A stretch of DNA of 64,000 nucleotides from Albidovulum marisflavi (lineage in GTDB: Bacteria; Pseudomonadota; Alphaproteobacteria; Rhodobacterales; Rhodobacteraceae). The DNA lies in contig NZ_JAOWKY010000002.1 of NCBI RefSeq assembly GCF_025751435.1, positions 124,001-188,000 of the forward strand, read 5' to 3'. Positions 16,705 through 25,271 of the stretch are shown here, one piece after another. The translations under genes and the position numbers were made by a program. Numbering within the stretch: the stretch's first letter is position 1; each line of letters opens with the position of its first letter. The notes beneath the pieces were generated by a model. It ran no database searches, was not told where the DNA came from, and saw only the letters and a list, made by a program, of their open reading frames with translations.

Positions 16705-19700
16705 ATGGCGCCGAGCAGTAACCGCGTGCGCGCGCGCCTGAGGTCGCGACACCGCAACCCGGTTTTTCAGGACAACAGGTCCCTTCGCGCGCGGCTCGTG
16801 AAGGGAATGGCGGCGCTGGCGGTGATGATCGCCGTTGCCTGGGCGGCCGCCTTTGCGCTGAACCTTTACTATGTCCGGGTCCTGCCGGAAAACACCTTGA
16901 TGGCCGAACAGTCCGGCGATCCCCGTAAGGCCGCTGCCGCCCCCCTGCCCGTCTGCGAGGGCGAACCCTTCGCGAAGACGGATTGGCTGGTCGACCCGCA
17001 CGGAAGGTCGGCATCGGCCTATCTTCGCGTGCAACCGGATTCGTCGATCGCGTCCCTTGCGCCGAAATGCGGCCTTTTCTCTCATGTGCTGGCCGAATGG
17101 GTGACGATCGACGTCAGGTCGCAGGCGGTGGAGTGGTTGAGCGAGTCCCGAACCGACGACGCACTGCGCGCCCTGGCGCGAACCGCACCAACGACAAGCT
17201 TTGAACTTGTCGCACGGGTGGAACTGCCTTCGGCGTTTTCTCTTGGGGCGCAGGCACTGGAAAAGCCCGCCGTGCGCCACGACATACTGAACGCGCTCAT
17301 CGACATGCTGTCGTCGGGTCCATATTCGGGTCTCTGCCTTTATCCGGAAGGTTACAGCGACATTCATCGCACGGGGCTGGTCGCGCTGCTCAAGGATCTG
17401 CGCTCGGCGCTGCCGCGCGACCTGCGAACCTGCCTTGTCGCAGAAAGCGATGGCCCGCTTTGGCGCGATCGGTCGATCATCGACAATGTGGACAGCGTCG
17501 TGCTTCAGACCTTCCGGGACCCGAATGGAGCGGACCCGGCCGGGGCGCTTGCGCCGCAGGCCTGGTTCCAGTCGCTGCTGGCCGAAGCCGAGGACACCAT
17601 CGGCCCTGAAAAGCTGCGACTTGCGCTCGGCTCCTTCGGGCGGCTTTGGGTCGACGGCCGCGCGGAACCCGTGCCGCTTTCCTATGCCGATGCAATGGGG
17701 CTGGCAGCGCGCAACGGTGCCGCAATCGAATTCTCTGCGCCGGATCTCAACACCCATATCGTCTTCGATGGCACCGACGGTCGCAGGCGCGAAATTTGGT
17801 TGCTGGACGCCATTTCGATCCGAAACCAGTTGCTTGCCCTTCAGGGGCATGACACGGCGGACATCGTCCTGTGGTCGACCGGGCTTGAGGATCCCGGCGT
17901 GTGGCCCTTGCTTCTGGGCGGCACGACGCCCGTCACCGCCTCCGATATCCAGACCGTTCGCCTGGACGACTTCGTGGCATATGAAGGCGAAGGCCCCTTC
18001 CGCACGATCATCCAGGCCGCGGTCGAGGGTCAGCGGCGTCTGTTCAAGGATGCCAGGACGGGCCTTGTGAATGGCGTCCGGTATGACCGCACGCCGCAGC
18101 CGTTTCTGGTTCAGCGCTACGGCAAGCGGGATGACAAGGTGGTCGCCCTGACATTCGACGACGGCCCGGACCCCGAATACACGACCGCCATCCTGGACAC
18201 GCTGAAGCAGACCGGCGTTCCCGCGACCTTCTTTCTTGTCGGAAGCGGAATGCTGAAGGAACCTGACATCGTCAGACGCATGGTCGCCGAGGGGCACGAG
18301 GTCGGATCCCACACCTTCCTTCACCCGGAGAATGGCGACCTTGGGCAAGAACGACTACGGCTTGAGTTGAATTCCTTCCAGCGCCTGCTTGCCAGCCTGA
18401 CAGGCCGGACAACCTACCTTTTCCGCATGCCATACGGTCGCAGCGAGGGTCCGCTGACGTCGTCCGAGGCCATCCCGATGAAGGTGGTAGAGGACCTTGG
18501 CTACCTCCTGACCGGCGCCGACATCGTGCCCCGTGACTGGGAGGGTCTGAGCGCCGAGCGGATCGCTCAGCAGGTCAGCGAAGGCGCGCGCGCCGGGGGC
18601 AGCCAGGTCATCGTCCTGCATGATGCGGGCGGCGACAGGGCCGCGACCGCGGCCTCGGTCGGGCTCATCGTCGAACGTTTGCGGGCTGAGGGGTTTACGT
18701 TCGTCCCGCTCGCATCCCTGATCGGCCTCAGCCGCGACCAGGTGATGCCTACGGTGGGCGTGCGCTACGGATTCGTGGACGACGTCGCCTTCACGGTTCT
18801 GGCCAGCATCGGCTCGGTGCTCTACTGGGTGTTCTGGATCGCGATCCTCTTTGGGGTCATGCGATCCGCACTGGTGCTGACCCTTGCTCTGCTACGGCGG
18901 CGTCACCAACCGGCTGAACCGAGGCAAACACCCCCTGTCACCGTCGTGATCCCCGCCCTGAACGAAGAGAATGTCATCGTCGAAGGGATCGAGGCTGTGC
19001 TTTCGTCCGACCACCCGGACCTGCGCGTCATCGTCGTCGACGATGGCTCGACCGACGACACGGCGTCCCGTGTGACGCGGGCGTTCGAAAAGGATCCGCG
19101 CGTCACCCTGATCCGGCAGGAAAACGGGGGCAAGTGGAACGCGATCAACGCGGCCTACGCGCACGTGCAGACCGAAATCGTGGTCGCCATCGACGCCGAC
19201 ACGCTTCTGTTGCCCGATGCGATCGGGTTGCTCGCCCGCCACTTCGCCGATCCCGAGGTCGGCGCCGTCGCGGGCAATGTGAAGGTCGGGAACCAAGGCG
19301 GCCTTCTGACCCGGCTCCAGTCCCTTGAATACGTTACAGCGCAGAACATCGACCGGCGCGCGGCCGAGCGGCTGAATGCGATCCTGGTCGTGCCTGGCTC
19401 GATCGGCGCCTGGCGCGTCTCGGCCGCCGTCAAGGCGGGGCTCTATTCCGGCGACACCATCACCGAAGATGCAGACCTGACCGTCGCCGTCCTGCGGGCA
19501 GGCTACCGCGTCGTTTTCGAGGAACATGCCTGCTCACGCACCGAGGTCCCGGAAACCGTCCGCGCGTTTCTGCGTCAGCGCCTGCGCTGGACCTTTGGCA
19601 TGATGCAGACGGCCTGGAAGCACCGCCGGGCAGCTGGCACGGCGCCAGGCGCGGGCCTGTTTTCGATTCCCGACCTGTTCCTGACGGGGGTCGTCCTGGG

Positions 19701-20046
19701 CCTGCTGGCGCCTGTTGCCGACCTGGTGTTTCTATGGGCCTTGGCCGATGCGGGGTTGCAACTGCTCGAAACGGGGCTGGCATCCATGCCGGAATGGCAC
19801 CTGCCGCTCATGATCGCATGGCTGGCCCTGCCCGCGACGGACCTGGTTTTCATTGCGACGGCATTGATGTTAGAGCGCCGCGAAAACAAGGGATTGCTGC
19901 TTCTGTTTCCGCTTCAGCGGCTTTTCTACAGGCCCTTGCTATACCTGACGGTCTGGCGCGCCGTGGGACGGGTGCTGGTCGGTCACGTCGCCGCCTGGGG
20001 CAAGCTGGTCAGGCGCGGAACGGCCCTGCCAGGCCCTTCGAAGTGA
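16705..20046 (+). CDS. GH18-like / NodB-type polysaccharide deacetylase / GT2 synthase fusion
   Basis: A 1113-residue membrane protein. Order: cytoplasmic Arg-rich N terminus, membrane helix (~33-53), an extracytoplasmic GH18-like domain (~75-445) that lacks a clear DxxDxDxE motif, then a complete NodB domain: TFDDGPDP (~484), SHTFLH (~534), FRMPYG (~572) and VIVLHDAGG (~637), which preserve the metal-binding Asp/His and catalytic residues. Helices near 700-725 lead to a cytoplasmic GT2 domain with DDGSTDDT (~779), DADT (~830), TEDADLT (~919) and QRLRW (~957), the full set of a processive synthase, followed by C-terminal helices. One chain thus polymerises a sugar (likely GlcNAc) and deacetylates it outside the membrane. 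Product identity is inference from NodC/NodB and poly-GlcNAc systems. Confidence 0.88.
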   Translation: MAPSSNRVRARLRSRHRNPVFQDNRSLRARLVKGMAALAVMIAVAWAAAFALNLYYVRVLPENTLMAEQSGDPRKAAAAPLPVCEGEPFAKTDWLVDPHGRSASAYLRVQPDSSIASLAPKCGLFSHVLAEWVTIDVRSQAVEWLSESRTDDALRALARTAPTTSFELVARVELPSAFSLGAQALEKPAVRHDILNALIDMLSSGPYSGLCLYPEGYSDIHRTGLVALLKDLRSALPRDLRTCLVAESDGPLWRDRSIIDNVDSVVLQTFRDPNGADPAGALAPQAWFQSLLAEAEDTIGPEKLRLALGSFGRLWVDGRAEPVPLSYADAMGLAARNGAAIEFSAPDLNTHIVFDGTDGRRREIWLLDAISIRNQLLALQGHDTADIVLWSTGLEDPGVWPLLLGGTTPVTASDIQTVRLDDFVAYEGEGPFRTIIQAAVEGQRRLFKDARTGLVNGVRYDRTPQPFLVQRYGKRDDKVVALTFDDGPDPEYTTAILDTLKQTGVPATFFLVGSGMLKEPDIVRRMVAEGHEVGSHTFLHPENGDLGQERLRLELNSFQRLLASLTGRTTYLFRMPYGRSEGPLTSSEAIPMKVVEDLGYLLTGADIVPRDWEGLSAERIAQQVSEGARAGGSQVIVLHDAGGDRAATAASVGLIVERLRAEGFTFVPLASLIGLSRDQVMPTVGVRYGFVDDVAFTVLASIGSVLYWVFWIAILFGVMRSALVLTLALLRRRHQPAEPRQTPPVTVVIPALNEENVIVEGIEAVLSSDHPDLRVIVVDDGSTDDTASRVTRAFEKDPRVTLIRQENGGKWNAINAAYAHVQTEIVVAIDADTLLLPDAIGLLARHFADPEVGAVAGNVKVGNQGGLLTRLQSLEYVTAQNIDRRAAERLNAILVVPGSIGAWRVSAAVKAGLYSGDTITEDADLTVAVLRAGYRVVFEEHACSRTEVPETVRAFLRQRLRWTFGMMQTAWKHRRAAGTAPGAGLFSIPDLFLTGVVLGLLAPVADLVFLWALADAGLQLLETGLASMPEWHLPLMIAWLALPATDLVFIATALMLERRENKGLLLLFPLQRLFYRPLLYLTVWRAVGRVLVGHVAAWGKLVRRGTALPGPSK

Positions 20047-20064
20047 CCGGCCCCTCGGCTGCCG

Positions 20065-20682
20065 TCAGCCGAAGACGCGGCATCCTTCGGCCGCGATCTC
20101 GCCGACCTCGACCGGAAGATCCCGTGGCGGATTGATGATCGCCTGCTGGACCGCCGTGATCCGGCGCGCGCACAGGTCTGAGGCCTCTTGCGACTGGCCG
20201 CGCCCGCCGATCCAGATATCAAGCCACGGATGTCCGCGGTGACCGGTGTGGCAGGGGCCGTCCTGCGGCTTGGCGCCATCGCCGCAGACGTCCTCGACGA
20301 TCGCGTATTTGCGCAGGCGGGGCAGGTAGAAGCGCGTGCCGGCAGGATAGTCCAGCGATTGCCGTCCGTTGTCGATCCGGTGACCGACCGCGATCGTGAC
20401 CGGATCGGCCCAGGTCCCGCTTCCACCCGCGCGCCGGTGCACGACAGGACGGGCGATGGCCGCCGATCCCGGCGGGGTGTTGTCCCAATAGGTGTAGCCC
20501 GTCAGGTATATGGGAAAGTTGCGCGGTGCCGCGGCCGAAACCTGCCTGACCCCCGGCGTCTGGGCCGGTTGCTCGGGCAGCCTCAACTGCGCCCGCTGTG
20601 CCTGCGCGGCCGTATCCTGGACGCATCCCGACATCATCACGACCGCCCCCAAGGCAAGGATCGCCGTTCCGCTTGCTCGCAT
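20065..20682 (-). CDS. Putative lipoprotein, double-psi beta-barrel-like secreted domain
   Basis: A 205-residue protein. ATG 20682 was chosen because GGGAGAAAGG precedes it and it opens a lipoprotein signal (MRASGTAILALGAVVMMSGC, lipobox MSGC). Longer in-frame starts would bury this signal. After a Gln/Ala-rich linker the core reads YLTGYTYWDNTPPGSAA ... DPVTIAVGH ... YPAGTRFYLPRLRKYAIVEDVCG ... WLDIWIGG, an order that recalls the 3D/RlpA-like double-psi barrel (DP...PAGT....VEDxCG...DIW). Four cysteines in the core probably form disulfides. It converges tail-to-tail with the polysaccharide synthase gene 18 bases away. Function unknown; the barrel assignment is by eye only. Confidence 0.65.
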   Translation of the reverse strand: MRASGTAILALGAVVMMSGCVQDTAAQAQRAQLRLPEQPAQTPGVRQVSAAAPRNFPIYLTGYTYWDNTPPGSAAIARPVVHRRAGGSGTWADPVTIAVGHRIDNGRQSLDYPAGTRFYLPRLRKYAIVEDVCGDGAKPQDGPCHTGHRGHPWLDIWIGGRGQSQEASDLCARRITAVQQAIINPPRDLPVEVGEIAAEGCRVFG

Positions 20683-21264
20683 CTGCCTTTCTCCCGCTCG
20701 TGTGCTCCGACCATGCCAGCTGGATGCTGGCACATGTTCGGGGCCATTCCTTGGCGACCCGCCTTTTTCTTCCTGCACCTCGCCAGACTGCGTCAACTGG
20801 CGCGTGACAGGATGCGCTGCCGCCATCCGCTTCGGGCCATCAACGGCCCGTCACGAAGGCGGGACAGATATGGCTTCCTGAATATATGGAGCCGCACACG
20901 CGATTGTGAAGACCCGGGCGCGAAAAACACGGATGCATGGCACGAAGTCGATCGCCACGCTTGCGCCCGGATTGGCGGCAGTGAACGCGTCGGTCATCGC
21001 CCGCATTACGCTTTCGCCTCGGGCGGCCTGCTGCATCAAAAGCACGCCAGGATGCGTTTCGGCCCGAAGCGGATGCGCGACCGCCTGCGCGCAAGTCATC
21101 GCGCCAAGAGCAGGCGCGTGGATGCTTCCAGTCTGCGCATCAGTTTCCACGAATGCTGCTGGCCGGTGGGATCGGGAAGGCCCCAAGACCTGATCGCCCC
21201 GGCCCGGGCGCCATCCGCGATGACCGGCCGGCCTTGCGGCGCAAGCATCGGTTCCTAATGGCGT
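20683..21264. other. 580-base region without a convincing gene
   Basis: A minus-strand frame (20851-21186, 111 codons) contains a stretch with protein-like character (ESVMRAMTDAFTAANPGA) but I recognise no family, see no ribosome site, and a plus-strand frame of similar size overlaps it. The region borders a frameshifted regulator gene and may itself be decayed coding sequence. Confidence 0.4.
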
Positions 21265-21905
21265 TCAGACGTTCCCGGCTACCTTTCGGGCATAGGTGAC
21301 AAAGGCCTCGACCTCTTCCGGGCGCGGTTCAAGCCCGGTGAAGCCAAGCAGGTATTTTCCACCCGTTTCAGGCACTCTTCCAGCGGCTCTGACAGTTCCA
21401 GCGCGTAGTAACCCACGTGCATGAAGTAGAAGATGCGCGCGCGTACCTCCGCCTCGGCGGGATTGTAGCCGAACCGCTCGAACATTGCAGCAAAGGCCGA
21501 AATCCGGGCCGCGTCCGTGCGGTCGATGACGCGCCGGACGGCCCGTCACGCCGAGCCCATTCTCGCACCGCGAAGTCGAGCTTGTGATTGAAAATCCGGG
21601 ATCGACCCAACACCGGAACACGTTGCACACCGCCCCGGTGATCGTATCCGCCGGCATCTCGGCGTGACGCTTCAGCGCAGTGGTGTTGGAGGACTCCCAA
21701 TCCTCAAGCAGCGCATCAAATCGCGGCGGCTCTTGAAGTACCAGTAGAAGCTTGACCGCGACACGCCCAGGCGCTCACCAATCGCCAGAACCTTGACCTC
21801 GGCGACGCCTTCGCTGACCAGCAGCTCCTTTGCCACGGCAAGCCGCTCGGCTGCGGCCAGCCCTTCATTGCGCTGGATCCCGATCGGTTCGCAGGCCGCT
21901 CGTTT
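21265..21905 (-). pseudogene. TetR-family regulator, disrupted by several frameshifts
   Basis: Fragments of one TetR protein are spread over all three minus-strand frames. The helix-turn-helix part (AKELLVSEGVAEVKVLAIG, GVSRSSFYWYFKSRRDL) is in one frame; LEDWESSNTTALKRH in the next; KLDFAVREWARRDG in the third; AVRRVIDRTDAARISAFAAM and FERFGYNPAEAEVRARIFYF back in the first; and the end (EAFVTYARKVAGNV) in the second again. At least four indels are needed. Each fragment lines up in order with the intact TetR protein encoded at 37063-37716 (SFYWFFKDR, LEDWDQTNT, RLDFAIRGWA, AMFERFGYG), so it is a decayed paralogue. It lies divergent to the flavoprotein gene at 22112, copying the arrangement of the intact pair. 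A cluster of sequencing errors is an alternative. Confidence 0.8.
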
Positions 21906-22111
21906 CACGCGACCATCCGCGCGCTGGCACAGTCGATCACCACGCAGCCCGGTGCGCGGCTGCCGCATTCGCGCCGCGAGGCGAACAGGCGCCGCATCGA
22001 ACGTTCGGGCCTTCTTGAGGAAGGCCGATCTGCTTGCCGTGCTCAAGGGCTTTGCCGATCGGAAAGATGCCTGAACGCAAGCCCGCCCTCCCTCCATTTT
22101 CTGAAAGCGAG

Positions 22112-24106
22112 ATGACCATGTCCTATCCGACGCTGTTCTTCCCACTCCAGCTTCGCCACAAGACGCTGAAGAACAGGATCGTTTTCGGCGCGCGCACCGT
22201 CAACATGAGCCACGAGGGCATACCGGCGCCGCGGCACTTTGGCTACTACCGGGAACGCGCACGCGGCGGGGCGGCGATGATCGTGGTGGAGCCTTCGCCT
22301 GCACATCGGACCGGCGTCTTGATCCGCGGCAACTTCCTGGCCGAAAGCGACGAGGTGATCCCGCATTTCCGCAAGATCACCGATGAATGCCATGACCACG
22401 GCACCGTCATGGTCCACCAGATCTTCCATGTCGGCGGGCACGGGGATCAGGACAACAGCTGGCAGCCCTACTGGTCGCCGTCGGGCCTGCCCTCGATGCA
22501 TGATCCCTGCGGCAGCCATGCGATGACCGACGCCGAGATCGAGAAACTGATCGAGGCTTTCGTTCAAGCCGCGCGACGCGACCGCGACGCGGGGTTCGAC
22601 GGCGTGGACCTTTTCGCCGGCTACAACTGCATCATCGACCAGTTCTGGTCCCCGATCACCAACAAGAGGACCGACAGATGGGGCGGATCGCTTGAGAACC
22701 GGCTGCGTTTCGGTGTGCGTATCGTCGAGGGCATCCGAAAGATGGCGGGAGCGGATTTCATCATCGGCATGACCATTTCCGGCGCCAAGAAGTACCCCGG
22801 CGGGCTGTCGCTGGAAGACAAGCAGGAAATCGTGAGCTGGCTCGATCAGCGCGGCCTGGTCGACGACTGCTCGGTCGGGACCGGCAGCTACCTGAACCAG
22901 TTTTCCAAGATCGTGCCCAGCTTCCACTTCGGCATGTTCCTGGGCCGTGATGACGCCGCCGCGATCAAGGAGGTCGTTTCCCACGCCAAGGTCACCGCCG
23001 AGGCTCGCATCAAGACCCCCTCGAACGCGGAAGAGGTTCTGAGCGCGGGCAAGTCCGACCTCGATTCGATCGTGCGCGGGCAGATCGCAGACCCCCATCT
23101 TGCGAACAAGGCCAGCCAAGGACGCGCCGAGGACATCCGGCCCTGCATCTCCTGCAACCAGATTTGCATCGGCCGCCGGCTCAGGGACTACTACGTTTCC
23201 TGCCTGATCAACCCGTCGGTTTCCAGGGAACACGAATGGGACGGCGACACCGTCCGCCCGGCCGAAAGGCAAAAGCACGTGCTTCTGGTCGGTGGCGGTC
23301 CCGCCGGGATGGAGGCCGCCCGCGTCGCCGCGGAACGCGGCCACCGCGTCAGGCTGGTCGAAAGGACACGCGAACTGGGCGGACAATTCCGCCTTGCCTC
23401 GGGCCAGCCCGAGCGCGGCGAGATCGGGGCGTATCTGACCTGGCTTCAGACACAGCTGACAAAGCTCCAAGTGAAGGTGGAGCTGGGCAAGGACATGACC
23501 GCCGACGACATCCGCGAAAGCGGCGCGGACGAGGTCATACTCTGTACCGGTTCCGTTCCCTCGCGCAGCGGCTACCAGCGGCCCTTCCCGCATCAGGAGC
23601 GTTTGCCGGGCGCGGACCTGCCCAACGTCCACACCATCCAAGACATCCTTGACGGTTCGGTGGATCCCGGTACCAACGTCCTTCTTCTTGACGACATCAA
23701 TGGCTGGTGGCCCGCCTCGGGAACGGCGATCCACCTTGCCCGGCAAAGGCACATGGTCACCGCGCTCACAGCCTCGGAGAAGGCGGCGGCCCAGCTTGAC
23801 ATCAGCCTGACGGGTGACACGACGCGCGAGCGTTTCGCGAAGTATGGCGTGGAGGTGATCCTGGCCTCGGCCCTTGAAAGCTGGGACGGGCGAACCGCGC
23901 GGATTGTGAACCTCTATACGGGGGACGTGGAAGAGCGGGATTTCGACAGCCTTGTCATGGCGCTGACGAACGAACGCGAAGACCGCCTGACGCGGGAACT
24001 GCATGAGGACACCCAGCTTTCGGTGCATGCGATCGGCGACACGGTGCAGGCCAGAACGGCCAGCATGGCCATCTACGAGGCGCGCAGCCTAGCGATGGGA
24101 ATGTAG
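22112..24106 (+). CDS. FMN/FAD/Fe-S flavoprotein of the 2,4-dienoyl-CoA reductase / trimethylamine dehydrogenase superfamily
   Basis: A 664-residue protein starting at ATG 22112 (GAAAGCGAG upstream). Residues ~5-350 form an old-yellow-enzyme TIM barrel: LRHKTLKNRIVFGAR, VMVHQIFHVGGHGD, GFDGVDLFAGYNCIIDQFWSP, RWGGSLENRLRF. A [4Fe-4S] site follows (CISCNQIC, CxxCxxxC, then SCLINP). The second half is an FAD/NAD(P)-type domain with HVLLVGGGPAGMEAARVAAE. This layout matches the DgcA/StcD/TMADH-like N-demethylases and dienoyl-CoA reductases. It is a paralogue of the protein at 37833. Its divergent TetR regulator gene is broken, so expression may be constitutive or lost. Substrate is inferred to be an N-methylated amine but is not shown. 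Confidence 0.83.
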   Translation: MTMSYPTLFFPLQLRHKTLKNRIVFGARTVNMSHEGIPAPRHFGYYRERARGGAAMIVVEPSPAHRTGVLIRGNFLAESDEVIPHFRKITDECHDHGTVMVHQIFHVGGHGDQDNSWQPYWSPSGLPSMHDPCGSHAMTDAEIEKLIEAFVQAARRDRDAGFDGVDLFAGYNCIIDQFWSPITNKRTDRWGGSLENRLRFGVRIVEGIRKMAGADFIIGMTISGAKKYPGGLSLEDKQEIVSWLDQRGLVDDCSVGTGSYLNQFSKIVPSFHFGMFLGRDDAAAIKEVVSHAKVTAEARIKTPSNAEEVLSAGKSDLDSIVRGQIADPHLANKASQGRAEDIRPCISCNQICIGRRLRDYYVSCLINPSVSREHEWDGDTVRPAERQKHVLLVGGGPAGMEAARVAAERGHRVRLVERTRELGGQFRLASGQPERGEIGAYLTWLQTQLTKLQVKVELGKDMTADDIRESGADEVILCTGSVPSRSGYQRPFPHQERLPGADLPNVHTIQDILDGSVDPGTNVLLLDDINGWWPASGTAIHLARQRHMVTALTASEKAAAQLDISLTGDTTRERFAKYGVEVILASALESWDGRTARIVNLYTGDVEERDFDSLVMALTNEREDRLTRELHEDTQLSVHAIGDTVQARTASMAIYEARSLAMGM

Positions 24107-24164
24107 ATCACGGGTGAATCGCGCAACCGCCGCCGCAGTCCCGGCAAGCCGCTCCGGCAGGCGC

Positions 24165-24181
24165 GGCGGGCGCCGCCCGCC
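24165..24181. terminator. GC-rich hairpin between convergent genes
   Basis: GGCGGGC (24165-24171), GCC loop, GCCCGCC (24175-24181) lies immediately after the flavoprotein gene and before the 3' end of the convergent LysR gene. It lacks a T-run, so termination is only suggested by position. Confidence 0.35.
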
Positions 24182-24183
24182 GA

Positions 24184-25101
24184 TCAAAGCTTTCTCAGCA
24201 CCTGCTCATAGAAAAGCTGCGCGCTGCGGGGCAGTTCTCGGGTCCTGTCGCGCACCACGAAGTACGGCGTCACCGACAATTCGGTCGCCGTGTCGATCAT
24301 CGTCAGGCGCGCACCGAAATCATGGCCAGTCAGAAGCTCGGCGACCTCACGCGACTGGGGCGCGATCACATCGGATGTCGCCAGAAGCGCCTCGACCATC
24401 AAGAGCGAGGAGGAATTGATCACCTTGTGCGGCACCGCGATCCCGGCCGCATAGAAGGCCTGTTCCACCGCTTCACGAATTGGCGACCCGCGTTCCTGGA
24501 TCACCCATTCATAGGCCACCAGCTCCTCAAGCCCGACACCCTTCCGATGCGCCAGCGGATGCCCCTCTCGCACCAAAAGGCGAACGGCCTCGGATCGGGC
24601 GGGGTGCACAAGCAGGTCGCGGCTGTCCTGCGTGGCGGGCACGCGGGCCATGATGAAGTCGAAACGGCCTTCGTTCAGACCGCGCACAAGATCGGTCGAC
24701 GGGCCAACATCGATGGACAGCGAGATGTCCGGCGCGATCTCGCGCATCACGGCCATCGCAGGCAACAGGATGCCAACGGCAGGGCCCGTGACCGACCCGA
24801 TCCGCACGTCCCCCGCGACACCGCTGGAAAGCGAGGTCACCTCCTTCTCCAGGCTCTCGAGCCCCGACAGCACGATGCGCGCGTGACGCGCGAAGGCCTC
24901 TCCGACCTGTGTCGTCTCCATACCCTTCGGCGTGCGCTTGAAGATCGGACTGCCGCACATCCTTTCGACCTCGCTCAGGATGCGCGATGCGGCGGGCTGG
25001 GACATGTTGAGCGCGCGGGCCGCAACCTGAAGCTGCCCGACCTCGTGAATCTTGAGCAGCAACTGCAGATGCGTTGGCTTGATCTGCCTGATGAAGCGCA
25101 T
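24184..25101 (-). CDS. gbpR: LysR-family regulator, GbpR-like (galactose/arabinose uptake regulator)
   Basis: A 305-residue LysR protein with start at ATG 25101, giving [18 protein letters not shown]. The winged helix is at ~18-75 ([31 protein letters not shown]). The effector domain starts with '[19 protein letters not shown]'. The sequence style (IKPTHLQLL start and RTPKGMETT) matches GbpR of Agrobacterium, which sits beside and controls chvE. Here too it is divergent to chvE, with a LysR-type site in the 170-base gap. It most likely activates the downstream sugar operon in response to arabinose or galactose; regulation by sugar is inferred from the Agrobacterium case. Confidence 0.87.
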   Translation of the reverse strand: MRFIRQIKPTHLQLLLKIHEVGQLQVAARALNMSQPAASRILSEVERMCGSPIFKRTPKGMETTQVGEAFARHARIVLSGLESLEKEVTSLSSGVAGDVRIGSVTGPAVGILLPAMAVMREIAPDISLSIDVGPSTDLVRGLNEGRFDFIMARVPATQDSRDLLVHPARSEAVRLLVREGHPLAHRKGVGLEELVAYEWVIQERGSPIREAVEQAFYAAGIAVPHKVINSSSLLMVEALLATSDVIAPQSREVAELLTGHDFGARLTMIDTATELSVTPYFVVRDRTRELPRSAQLFYEQVLRKL

Positions 25102-25124
25102 TGCGGGCCTTTCGTATACCATTC

Positions 25125-25142
25125 GTGATATGCAGTTATCAC
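25125..25142. promoter_or_regulatory. LysR-type operator between gbpR and chvE
   Basis: GTGATA (25125-25130) and TATCAC (25137-25142) are perfect inverted arms with a 6-base spacer, and they contain the T-N11-A LysR box (T25126 to A25138). It lies 24 bases upstream of the gbpR start and in an AT-rich stretch, ideal for autoregulation and chvE activation. Confidence 0.65.
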
Positions 25143-25271
25143 ATAATCCAATTTTACAGTGATGTAATTTTCCGTCTAACTCGCTCTCACGGCCCGATTG
25201 CGGTCCGTGGACACACAGAAGAGCGGGCATGCGGCAGCAAGGGAGTGGCTCGCGTCTTTCGGGAGGATAAA

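Noticed and set aside
16474-18348. A 624-codon minus-strand frame overlapping the DUF3131 start and the polysaccharide synthase
   Set aside because: It would overlap two well-supported genes and the divergent promoter; no motif.
20906-21193. A 95-codon plus-strand frame in the gap after the lipoprotein gene
   Set aside because: Composition (Ala/Arg/Ser/Cys) is random-like and an equally long minus-strand frame overlaps it.
22043-24028. A 661-codon minus-strand frame opposite the flavoprotein gene
   Set aside because: Same shadow effect; the plus strand has clear flavoprotein motifs throughout.
24165-24181. Full intrinsic terminator after the flavoprotein gene
   Set aside because: The stem is only 7 bp and there is no T-run, so it is listed only as a weak terminator-like hairpin.
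25101-25271. N-terminal extension of ChvE by 57 codons
   Set aside because: The added part has no signal peptide, covers the divergent promoter/operator, and a strong ribosome site precedes ATG 25272.
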